Below, in pieces: positions 19,501 through 26,650 of a stretch of 64,000 bases of DNA. Under the pieces are notes generated by a model. It saw only the letters and a list, made by a program, of their open reading frames with translations. It was not told where the DNA came from and searched no databases. Each line of letters starts with the position of its first letter. Position 1 is the first letter of the stretch. The DNA is from Legionella sp. PC1000 (GTDB lineage Bacteria > Pseudomonadota > Gammaproteobacteria > Legionellales > Legionellaceae), in assembly GCF_014109805.1 (NCBI RefSeq), contig NZ_CP059400.1:342001-406000 (forward strand), given 5' to 3'. The translations under genes and the position numbers were made by a program.

Positions 19501-20627
19501 GATTATTGGGAGCAAAACTAGGTAAAGGAGTGGAAATGGGAGAAACACCTCATATTATTCCTGACCTGGTGACTATTGAAGAAGGTGGTTTTACTGCCAG
19601 TTCAGTCGCTTTAGCCTGGCCTCATGTTTGCAATGGGGTCATTTCTTTTGCTCCGGTGGCTATTGGACGCAGAGCTTTCGTAGGGAATGTAAGTTTATTA
19701 TCTGCAGGCAAATCCATTGGTGAAGGTACTTTATTAGGATGTTTATCAGTGACTCCGCCAAGAGACAAAGCAATGGAACCTTATTCTGCTTGGTTAGGTT
19801 CTCCGGCTGTATTTCTCCCAAAACGAGAGTTATTTGTTGGTTTTTCTGATAAAGATACATTTTATCCATCCAAAAAACTCTACTGCATGCGTTTATTCAT
19901 TGAGTTTATACGAATTATTTTACCATCAACATTTTCATTGATTGGATTATTCAATATGCTTTATGTATTGGATTATATGTTGAACGAATATTCATGGTTT
20001 ATGACAGCACTGGTGCTTCCACCAACAGAGATGTTCATTACTGTCTGCCTTGTTGGAATATTGGTAGCTCTAAAATGGGGAATTTTAGGTAAATTAAAAC
20101 CATTAACTAAACCTATTTGGGACTCCTTTATTTGGAAAAATGATGTGATCGAATACTCGTATAACTACTATACGAACCCACATTGGACTAACAAAGTTTT
20201 AGGAACTCCCTTTGCGCTTTGGGTACATCGTTGCCTGGGAACTAAAGCAGGGAAAAGGGTTTTCACAGATAGCGCGGAATTTTCTGAGTTTGACTTAATT
20301 ACGATTGGTGATGATGTTTGCATTAATGCGGAGACAATAATCCAAACCCATCTCTATGAAGATAGAATATTTAAAGTATCTCATGTGACTATTGGCTCTG
20401 GTTGTAATGTTGGTGTAGGTTCAATTGTTCTTTACAACACGTTAATGGAAAAAAATTCTTCTTTAGGTAGCCTTTCTTTACTCATGAAAGGGGAATGTTT
20501 ACCCGAAAATACCCATTGGGCTGGTATTCCTGCACAATCTACAGCTCTTGGCACGCCATATCGATACGTTTTACAGCCTTCTACAACAGTAAAGGTTCCA
20601 GACGAGGCAATTCCAGAGTTATTATAA
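16593..20627 (+). CDS. Single-module NRPS-like protein of the epsilon-poly-lysine synthetase (Pls) type
   Basis: A 1344-residue protein with an adenylation domain (~20-500), a carrier domain (~515-590) and a C-terminal part of three tandem repeats (NRPS terminal-domain architecture). A-domain motifs are YTSGSTGKPKG, NTYGPTEAT, YRTGDL and LRGFRIELNE; Lys497 lies in LASGKVNRKE. The carrier serine is Ser553 (DLGGHSL). Each C-terminal repeat has two membrane helices (~615-680, ~860-920, ~1105-1160), a K-P-x(2-4)-P segment and a left-handed beta-helix hexapeptide region beginning near LLGAKIGK (~733, ~971) and ~1213. By eye the substrate-binding residues read D-A-E-S-I-G-T-I-I-K, consistent with a cationic amino acid such as lysine. 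Homologous proteins make epsilon-poly-lysine or related isopeptides. Single gene with no tailoring neighbours. Confidence 0.88.
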   Translation: MAQLVGVNSNLSFSPEYNTMKLHHFFERSADNYSSNIALICDNAFISYQELENRANQLAHYLHENKISTGSIVGILLERSIECYIAILATLKTGAAYVPLEVEYPDERINYIFSDLSFDAVLTSSMQLDQKNLTWPTFYALDKLAKRISNYPTQRLTSQGDLSTDDLCYIIYTSGSTGKPKGVEITQRSICHYVEVASTLYDIKSNDKVYQGFSLAFDASLEEFWMAFANGAALVACTAKEVRSGLGLVSFLQQHRVSVFSTVPTLLSSLEGQLPDLRLLILGGETCPPSLVKRWSRSGLRIINTYGPTEATIIATYAECHPEQEITIGKTLPGYEVLIVDEQLQEVADGEEGELCIAGVALARGYVNRPEITAEKFVLNPVNKHQRLYRTGDLVSRDSNGNLRFVGRVDDQVKLRGFRIELNEIEAVIMQFAGVKQAVVSLQTLEQPILVAYLILDTYNAFDANEFKAFLRSHLPDYMLPSLIEVLETLPVLASGKVNRKELPKPVQQKAESPYNAPESELAKEIAWVWEKVFDCKNISVNADFFYDLGGHSLHAAKVISSLRKISALKNISILDLYKNPTIAQLEQKFREPNFYAHVEENQSAPKKYSVPQWKYYLCGIGQFFGCLLQYAVGTLQLLAVILCYSWVSSEYSIISRESQLALLVLFLSMPIISLLITIGLKWLLLGRVKPGKYPLWGWFYYRWWLVQRLQKNLFLAKFLVGSPLAGIYYRLLGAKIGKNCYLGSMQISAHDSLTIGDNTSIGADCRLNGYIVEDGWLKIGTINIGNNCYVGSRAVVGLNTRIEDNALLDEMSMLPDQGLIPQGTYFSGSPAVPGAVPVDHVTRKKVTVEESSMMKNTLFGILHYLGIIFVMGIYYLCLIPSISLISYYYDQSHYFTTMFFAIPLGAILFLGLYYSCIVLCKKVIMNKIKPGNYPLKSVYYFRHWLMVKLLDGDEISVMADTLYMPAFLRLLGAKLGKGVEMGETPHIIPDLVTIEEGGFTASSVALAWPHVCNGVISFAPVAIGRRAFVGNVSLLSAGKSIGEGTLLGCLSVTPPRDKAMEPYSAWLGSPAVFLPKRELFVGFSDKDTFYPSKKLYCMRLFIEFIRIILPSTFSLIGLFNMLYVLDYMLNEYSWFMTALVLPPTEMFITVCLVGILVALKWGILGKLKPLTKPIWDSFIWKNDVIEYSYNYYTNPHWTNKVLGTPFALWVHRCLGTKAGKRVFTDSAEFSEFDLITIGDDVCINAETIIQTHLYEDRIFKVSHVTIGSGCNVGVGSIVLYNTLMEKNSSLGSLSLLMKGECLPENTHWAGIPAQSTALGTPYRYVLQPSTTVKVPDEAIPELL

Positions 20628-20646
20628 CTATTGTCCACGTACTACT

Positions 20647-20718
20647 ACGTCCCGCGGCTTGTCCAGGGATCCAGGTAATCTGCAATACATGGACCTCGCG
20701 GACAAGCCGTGTGGCGTA
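20647..20718. repeat. Inverted repeat between the NRPS-like gene and panC
   Basis: A 10-bp perfect pair CGGCTTGTCC (20655-20664) and GGACAAGCCG (20700-20709) is extended imperfectly outward. It lies between convergent genes and may serve as a bidirectional terminator. GTCCCGCGGCTTGTCC-type units recur in Legionella intergenic DNA as I remember. The rest of 20628-20842 shows nothing else. Confidence 0.6.
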
Positions 20719-20842
20719 GGCAGAGATATGATCACGCTCTTTTGTTTACAAGTTAAAGATACAATCCTGTTGCTGCTAACGGGATTTTTTCCATCACAAT
20801 AGACCTGGCTGCAAAACAGCCAGTTACAACAAAATTTAGAAA

Positions 20843-21607
20843 TTACCCTAATAAATAATTATCAATTAAGCGGATGTCATTAACACGTACCGCAGCAAAA
20901 CGGCGGCCTTGGTGTTCTTCAACGTATTCCACCCCAATCCCTTTTTCTGTTAATTTTTTTATGATTTGATCACATGTGAGTACCTTTTGCTGAAATATTG
21001 CGGCAAATTCTTCAGCTAAAGCTTTTTGCTCTTTATTGAGTCGATTATTGCGAGAACTGTAAGCCAAACCACTGGCTTCACGAATTGTAGGACACGCTTT
21101 GATTTCAACATCCATAAAAAATGCTTTAGCCATTCCTTGAATTAATAAGTATTGTTGATAATCTTTTTCACCAAAATAAGCTCGATGAGGCTTAACTAAA
21201 TTCAACAATTTCATGACGATGGTTAATACACCATTAAAGTGTCCAGGTCGATGGCTTCCTTCCATGAGTTGACAAAGCTGGCGTTCATGCACCTGATAAG
21301 TGTATTCATCAGCATAGATTGATTTTTCATCCGGAAGAATACAAAAATCAACACCACAATCTTCCATAATTTTGAGATCTGCTTCTAATGTTCTAGGGTA
21401 ATGTTTAAAGTCTTCAGCCTGATTAAATTGCGTAGGATTTACAAATAAACTGGATACAGTATGATCCGTTTCTTTTTGGCTGGCTAAAAACAAAGACGCA
21501 TGCCCAGCATGTAAATTACCCATTGTTGGTGCAAAGCCCAGAGTTAATTCGGTAGATAAAGATTTACGAAAGCGTAACCATTCGTCGAGATTGTGAAAAA
21601 TGTGCAT
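20843..21607 (-). CDS. panC: Pantothenate synthetase PanC
   Basis: PanC condenses pantoate with beta-alanine using ATP, the last step of pantothenate synthesis. Motifs are [13 protein letters not shown] (the HxGH nucleotide-binding site), [10 protein letters not shown], and FGEKDYQQ. At 254 residues it is a little shorter than E. coli PanC (283). A good AAGGAG precedes the ATG. It is downstream of panB on the same strand, separated by 200 nt that contain repeat copy B. Confidence 0.95.
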   Translation of the reverse strand: MHIFHNLDEWLRFRKSLSTELTLGFAPTMGNLHAGHASLFLASQKETDHTVSSLFVNPTQFNQAEDFKHYPRTLEADLKIMEDCGVDFCILPDEKSIYADEYTYQVHERQLCQLMEGSHRPGHFNGVLTIVMKLLNLVKPHRAYFGEKDYQQYLLIQGMAKAFFMDVEIKACPTIREASGLAYSSRNNRLNKEQKALAEEFAAIFQQKVLTCDQIIKKLTEKGIGVEYVEEHQGRRFAAVRVNDIRLIDNYLLG

Positions 21608-21690
21608 GAGTTACTCCTTAGGAATTTGTGAGTGAATAATTCTCGTAAGCGCTTACAACCTATGACCGGAAAGCCATATTTGGCTCATCT

Positions 21691-21762
21691 TGAACGAAAA
21701 ATACTCTGATAAATGCTCACAGACTGATGCATGCTGCGCTTTCTCATCGTAATTTTCGTTCA
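21691..21762. repeat. Inverted-repeat element, copy B of the dispersed family, between panB and panC
   Basis: A 13-bp pair with one mismatch (21691-21703 with 21750-21762; TGAACGAAAAATA against TAATTTTCGTTCA) encloses a core with GCTCACAGACTGATGCATG and CTGCGCTT. The core matches copies A (7521-7653) and C (about 52891-52971), but the arms have a different sequence. Confidence 0.8.
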
Positions 21763-21807
21763 ACCATAAACACATCAAGCAAATAAGAGAATTATTCTGC
21801 TCTCCAA

Positions 21808-22596
21808 TTAAAATGAATGTTCGGTTGCTGGAAAACTAGCTTGTTGAACCTGTTGAACATAGGTATTTAATGCATTCAACAGAATTTCTTTGCCTTGGAG
21901 GTATCTTTTAACAAATTTGGGATTAAAATCAGTCTGTAAACCCAACATGTCATGCCAAACAAGTACTTGTCCATCGGTATGAGGACCCGCTCCAATACCA
22001 ATAGTAGGGATACTCAATGACTTGGTTATTGTTAATGCAAGCTGTTGAGGTATGCATTCGAGTACTAGAGCAAAACAGCCTGCCGCTTCTAACTGATGAG
22101 CTTGCTGGATAAGCTTTTCTGCTTGTTCCTGATTTTTTCCCTGTACTTTATAGCCGCCTAATTGATGAATGGATTGTGGGGTCAAACCGATATGACCTAT
22201 AACTGGGACACCTGCGTTGACCAGATAAGAAATAGTGTGACATGTATCTGCATCGGCTCCTTCAATTTTCACAGCATGGGCTCCTGCTTGAAGTAAGCAT
22301 TTTACATTTTCTACAGATTGAGTCAGTGAGTTTTTATGACTTAAAAAGGGAAGATCGCTGATTAAAAATTGTTGTTTTAAGCCACGTGCTACAGCTTGGG
22401 TATGAAGTATCATCATCTCCATCGTAGCCATAATGGTTGTATCATGGCCATGTACTGCCATAGCCACAGAATCTCCGACCAAAACACAATCAATATTTGA
22501 TTCAGCTACAATGCAAGCAGATGGATAATCATAGCAGGTAATCATGGAAATTTTTTGTTGTTCTTCTTTTTTGCGTTTGAAATCATGAATTTTCAT
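21808..22596 (-). CDS. panB: 3-methyl-2-oxobutanoate hydroxymethyltransferase PanB
   Basis: PanB makes ketopantoate from alpha-ketoisovalerate and methylene-tetrahydrofolate. Visible are MITCYDYPSA, the metal-binding VGDSVAM and LVLECIPQQL with GIGAGPHTDGQVLV. Length 262 is normal. A strong AAGGAG precedes the ATG. It is probably cotranscribed with panC. No panD is seen in the window. Confidence 0.96.
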   Translation of the reverse strand: MKIHDFKRKKEEQQKISMITCYDYPSACIVAESNIDCVLVGDSVAMAVHGHDTTIMATMEMMILHTQAVARGLKQQFLISDLPFLSHKNSLTQSVENVKCLLQAGAHAVKIEGADADTCHTISYLVNAGVPVIGHIGLTPQSIHQLGGYKVQGKNQEQAEKLIQQAHQLEAAGCFALVLECIPQQLALTITKSLSIPTIGIGAGPHTDGQVLVWHDMLGLQTDFNPKFVKRYLQGKEILLNALNTYVQQVQQASFPATEHSF

Positions 22597-23098
22597 GCTG
22601 CGTTACTCCTTACTAAAGGGAAGTAAGCGTGAAAATGAAAAGCGAGACACAATATAGGTACCTGTCGCATGGATCAAGTCCTCCAAAAAAATTAAAATAG
22701 AAGTCGCTGCCAACTCGGGTCAGCGCATTATGCACAGCTATCAGCACGCACACAATGGCTATCATATTGCAAATTCAGGTAGTTGAGAAGAGTCGATAAG
22801 TTATGCATTTACGGGGTAAGGATCCGACCTATCATATAAATATAGTTTGTAGTATGCTCTAGCGCTGGCAAAGGTACAATTAGGGAAGGGCATCCATTGA
22901 GCCATTTTTTGTTTTTGAAAATCTTTTTCAGGAACTTTACATGGAAGTCTAAGAATTAAGCCAGACCTTTCAAAATCTATACTCTGCCTGTTTTATTTTT
23001 CAAATAAAGCCAATCTACAATGATTATCGATGACAATTCGATGTTCAAGAGACTGGATGAGCACTAAAAATCTTCATAGTTAAAATGAGAAATTTATA
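22597..23098. other. Intergenic region without a recognised gene (502 nt)
   Basis: This lies between the divergent panB and acyltransferase genes and should hold both promoters. I found no ORF with coding character, RNA gene or convincing hairpin. The Shine-Dalgarno of the acyltransferase gene is weak. Confidence 0.5.
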
Positions 23099-24217
23099 AT
23101 GGAACTATTAAATAGGAAGTTATTTACTCACTCTGATCCCACAGAAATAAAAGGGTTAACTGGTCTTCGTGGATATGCCGCACTTTGGGTTTTCTTTTTA
23201 CATGCATCAGGGGAATGGCAAGGCGATACTTTTGCAATGAAACTTGCCAGTTATGGGGCCTCGGGTGTTACGGTATTTTTTGTGCTTTCCGGTTTTATCC
23301 TTTCCTATGTGTACTCTAGTAAATTTGCAAAAAAAACAATTGGATACCGTAGTTTTATGTTTGCCCGATTCGCTCGCGTATATCCACTACATTTAGTGAC
23401 CCTTATACTTTATGGTGCTTTTGTATGGGTTGGAATTGATCTTCAGCCGAGCAATACATGGAAAACATTTATATTAAACCTTGCACTGCTCCAGGCCTGG
23501 GGATTCACAGAGCATCTTTCGTGGAATCAACCTTCATGGTCAGTAAGTACCGAGTTTTTCAGCTATCTGCTTTTTCCGCTATTCATCAGCAGACTTGCCA
23601 AAGCTCCTCTGTGGGCATTGTTTATCATCATGGCAATTATCTACTCTCAGATAAGGTATTCTTTTTATGATGCTCTTATAAATTGGGGAATAGCACATCA
23701 ATTTCTAAATACAGGCCGTCAACTTACATTTTCTCATGGAATTTCTCTGGTGCTATTTTTCTGGGCATTCTTCTGGGGATGTGTCGTGTATTTTCTGGTA
23801 GAAAAGATCAAAAAATGGACGAATAATAGTGTCGTTTATGATATTTTGACTCTAGTTGGCGTATGTCTTATTCTGAATTTTTACTGTGCTACCTTATGGG
23901 AAACCATAGTTCCTGCCACATTGATTATCATGGGCCTTTCCAATAACTCAGGACTGTCCAAAATGCTTTTTGGGAATAAGTTAGCATTTTTCATGGGCAA
24001 AATTTCTTATGCTTTTTATTTATCTGCACTTATGGTTCAAGTAGTTTTACATCCATTCCACTTACCCATTGTACTTGATTTAGCAGCGGCTATTATCGTT
24101 GCTACGTTGCTTCATTATTTCGTTGAGCAACCTGCTCGCGAGCTATTAAGGAAGAAAATGAATTATTCGTTGAACAATGAGAAGAGTGCTGCCAGTGCCC
24201 TTGCGCTTCAAAATTAA
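23099..24217 (+). CDS. Acyltransferase family 3 (OafA/YrhL-like) membrane protein
   Basis: The 372-residue polytopic protein begins with the family signature GLTGLRGYAALWVFFLHASGE, containing the conserved RGxAAL and the catalytic-type His (about residue 36). It is followed by FFVLSGFILSY and RFARVYPLHL, then about ten membrane helices. The C-terminus is polar. Family members O-acetylate surface polysaccharides or other glycans; the target here is unknown. It is monocistronic, with a hairpin terminator after it. Confidence 0.92.
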   Translation: MELLNRKLFTHSDPTEIKGLTGLRGYAALWVFFLHASGEWQGDTFAMKLASYGASGVTVFFVLSGFILSYVYSSKFAKKTIGYRSFMFARFARVYPLHLVTLILYGAFVWVGIDLQPSNTWKTFILNLALLQAWGFTEHLSWNQPSWSVSTEFFSYLLFPLFISRLAKAPLWALFIIMAIIYSQIRYSFYDALINWGIAHQFLNTGRQLTFSHGISLVLFFWAFFWGCVVYFLVEKIKKWTNNSVVYDILTLVGVCLILNFYCATLWETIVPATLIIMGLSNNSGLSKMLFGNKLAFFMGKISYAFYLSALMVQVVLHPFHLPIVLDLAAAIIVATLLHYFVEQPARELLRKKMNYSLNNEKSAASALALQN

Positions 24218-24261
24218 GGTGTAACCGATGGGGATAATCCATCACTTATATCAGTCATGCT

Positions 24262-24298
24262 AGAGGCGCCAAGCCTCTTTAGTTCATTTTATTTTTCT
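24262..24298 (+). terminator. Terminator after the acyltransferase gene
   Basis: A 6-bp GC-rich stem AGAGGC/GCCTCT with a 5-nt loop is followed by a T-rich tail (TTTAGTTCATTTTATTTTT). The following stretch up to 24504 shows no gene. Confidence 0.7.
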
Positions 24299-24504
24299 TA
24301 AGAACAATAGAGTAACTGAAATGTAAAAAAGTCTCTAAAAGTAAAATGCTTAGAAAAAGATGGTCGTTTATTATTGGTATTGACTCTTTTATGCATTTTG
24401 TTCCTCTATAATTCTGAGTTATCATTCATGCTTTTCATAGCCTACTGCTGTGGAAAGCTACTGAGTAGTCGCGTGAAAATGTACTTTATGACAATAGGTT
24501 TTTT

Positions 24505-25164
24505 ATGCAAGTCACTGAAAAATTAGCGCTCCCAGGGGAACATGTTTTGTTTTTGCAAGGAGCAATTGGGAAACTGGAAGCAGTTTTAACTGTTCCAGAA
24601 CACAATCATTCTGCTTTTATAGCCTTTTTGGGCCACCCACACTCCTTGCAAGGAGGCACAATGAGCAATAAAGTAGTTACTACATTAGCACGTGCTTTTA
24701 GAGAATTAGGTGTTCCTTCATTACGTTTTAATTTTCGTGGGGTAGGCCAATCGGAAGGAGCTTATGACTCAGGGATTGGCGAAAGCGAAGACATGCTGAT
24801 TTTGGTTCGTGAATGGCAAAAAGAGCAGCCCGAAAAGAAACTCATCTTTGCTGGTTTTTCTTTTGGCTCTTACGTGGCTTATCGTGCAGCAGTTCAAACG
24901 GATTCACAACTCTTAATTACGATAGCTCCTCCGGTGCATCATTATGATTATCGTGAATTTAATCCCGCTCCTTATCCCTGGCTTATTATACAAGGTGATG
25001 AAGATGAGGTTGTTCCTCCTGCTTTGGTTTTTGATTTTGCTTCCCAGAGCAATCCTGAAATACCGGTAATTCGTTTTGCCAATACCGGCCACTTTTTTCA
25101 TGGAAAATTAATAGATCTGAAAACAAAACTCATGGAATATATTCGTTCTCAGGTTGTTTTATAA
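24505..25164 (+). CDS. Alpha/beta hydrolase (COG2945-like)
   Basis: The 219-residue protein shows LGHPHSLQGGTMSNKVV, LRFNFRGVGQSEGAYD, the nucleophile elbow GFSFGS (Ser) and WLIIQGDEDEVVPP with NTGHFFHGKL (acid and His). This is the pattern of the small COG2945 alpha/beta hydrolases. Its stop overlaps the zapE start by one base (TAATG), implying coupled translation. No signal peptide is seen, so it is cytoplasmic. Substrate is unknown. Confidence 0.88.
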   Translation: MQVTEKLALPGEHVLFLQGAIGKLEAVLTVPEHNHSAFIAFLGHPHSLQGGTMSNKVVTTLARAFRELGVPSLRFNFRGVGQSEGAYDSGIGESEDMLILVREWQKEQPEKKLIFAGFSFGSYVAYRAAVQTDSQLLITIAPPVHHYDYREFNPAPYPWLIIQGDEDEVVPPALVFDFASQSNPEIPVIRFANTGHFFHGKLIDLKTKLMEYIRSQVVL

Positions 25165-26258
25165 TGAATTTGATTACTCAATATGAAGCTGCGATTCATC
25201 GTGGTGAAATTGATGATGATCCGTTACAACGTGACATATTGATACGTATGCAACACCTTATCGATAGCGTGAACAAATCGAATTCATCCTGGCTTTATCC
25301 ATTAATTAAATCTAAGGTCAAAGGCATATATCTTTACGGTCCTGTTGGTGTGGGAAAAACCTATTTAATTGATTTATTTTACGATTGTCTTGAAGAAAAA
25401 AAGAAGGCTCGTTTTCATTTCCATCATTTCATGCAACAAGTCGATGCTCGCTTAAGACAATTGCAAGGACAAAAAAATCCGCTTCGTAAAATTGCTAAAG
25501 AATTGGCAAAAACAATACGAGTACTTTGTTTTGATGAATTTATGGTGCATGACGTGGCTTATGCCATGATTTTGGCCGAATTATTGCAAGCTTTGACGGC
25601 ACATGGCGTTATTTTGGTAATTTCTTCGAATATACCCCCTGATGATTTGTATCGAAATGGAGTTCATCGCAAACGATTTTTACCTGCAATTGCCGCAATT
25701 AAAGCTCATTGCGAGGTGCTGTATTTAAATGAACAAAGAGATTATCGGGTTGGGCGAACCCCTTTATTAGATGCTTATTTATTTCCTTTAAATGAACAAA
25801 CTGAACAAACCATGGAAAAACAATTCGCACTTTTAGTGGCTGAGTTTAAAGAAAATGGGGTAATTACGATACAAAATCGTGAAATTCCTTATCTTAAGCG
25901 TGCTGAAAAGGCGATTTGGTTTTCCTTTGATATTCTGTGTAATTTACCTCGCAGCCAATTGGATTACTTAGAGCTCGCGGATAAGTTTGATACTATTTTT
26001 CTAAGTAACATACCTGTGCTTACAGTAAATCATACGTTACAGGCGATTATGTTCATTCATTTTATTGACGTAATGTACGATCGTGGAATTAATATTATTA
26101 TTTCCGCAGAAGTGACGGTTGATGAATTGTATCTCGAGGGTGAAATGAAAGAAACCTTTAAACGTACCTTAAGTCGGTTATTGGAAATGCAGTCAGTGGA
26201 TTATTTAGCACGTCATCCTAAAAGAGAGCTTCAGGAATTCATTACAAATAATTCTTAG
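25164..26258 (+). CDS. zapE: Cell division/stress ATPase ZapE (AFG1 family)
   Basis: ZapE is an AFG1-like P-loop ATPase that interacts with FtsZ under stress in E. coli. Walker A is GPVGVGKTYLID (about residues 55-66), followed by FHFHHFMQQV, Walker B LCFDEFMVHD, and ISSNIPPDDLYRNG. Near the C-terminus RLLEMQSVDYL is family-typical. At 364 residues it is the normal length. It overlaps the upstream hydrolase by one base. Confidence 0.93.
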   Translation: MNLITQYEAAIHRGEIDDDPLQRDILIRMQHLIDSVNKSNSSWLYPLIKSKVKGIYLYGPVGVGKTYLIDLFYDCLEEKKKARFHFHHFMQQVDARLRQLQGQKNPLRKIAKELAKTIRVLCFDEFMVHDVAYAMILAELLQALTAHGVILVISSNIPPDDLYRNGVHRKRFLPAIAAIKAHCEVLYLNEQRDYRVGRTPLLDAYLFPLNEQTEQTMEKQFALLVAEFKENGVITIQNREIPYLKRAEKAIWFSFDILCNLPRSQLDYLELADKFDTIFLSNIPVLTVNHTLQAIMFIHFIDVMYDRGINIIISAEVTVDELYLEGEMKETFKRTLSRLLEMQSVDYLARHPKRELQEFITNNS

Positions 26259-26354
26259 TTGGAGGGAAACGAAGCATTTAGCAGAAATATTTCTGAATTT
26301 TCACACCTAGACTACGAATGGTCAGATTAAAATAAATGTATATTTTTTTTCTTA

Positions 26355-26373
26355 TTTGAGAATGATTCTCGAT
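26355..26373 (+). promoter_or_regulatory. Fur box upstream of feoABC
   Basis: The core GAGAATGATTCTC (26358-26370) is a perfect palindrome in a TTTGAGAATGATTCTCGAT context. It closely matches the classic Fur operator and lies about 50 nt before feoA. Iron-dependent repression of the ferrous iron uptake operon is expected. Confidence 0.85.
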
Positions 26374-26419
26374 TTCATTTATGCTAAAATTAGGTTATTT
26401 CACGGGTTGCTGTTAGGAC

Positions 26420-26650
26420 ATGATAAAAATTACAGAGTTGGTACAAGGCGATAAAGCACGGTTAACCAGTTTTGGTACAACTGATATGCAGTACAGGCGT
26501 AGACTTTTATCTTTAGGTGTGACTTGTGGTACAGAGCTCTTAGTTGTCCGAATTGCCCCTTTAGGATGCCCTATACAAATTGAAGTCAGAGGAACTGCTT
26601 TAACGTTGCGTAAGGAAGAGGCGAGTCAATTGATTTTGGAGCGAATATGA
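26420..26650 (+). CDS. feoA: Ferrous iron transport protein FeoA
   Basis: FeoA is a small SH3-like cytoplasmic protein needed for FeoB function. The 76-residue protein has the pattern RRRLLSLGVTCGTELLVVRIAPLGCPIQIEVRG typical of FeoA (given here as overlapping short motifs: LLSLGV, APLGCP, EVRG). Its end overlaps the feoB start by 4 nt. Controlled by the Fur box about 50 nt upstream. Confidence 0.95.
   Translation: MIKITELVQGDKARLTSFGTTDMQYRRRLLSLGVTCGTELLVVRIAPLGCPIQIEVRGTALTLRKEEASQLILERI

Noticed and set aside
22597..23098. Hidden small gene in the gap before the acyltransferase
   Set aside because: No ORF longer than about 25 codons with a ribosome site was found.
24346..24411. 21-codon ORF between acyltransferase and hydrolase genes
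   Set aside because: Too short, no ribosome site, no conservation evidence.
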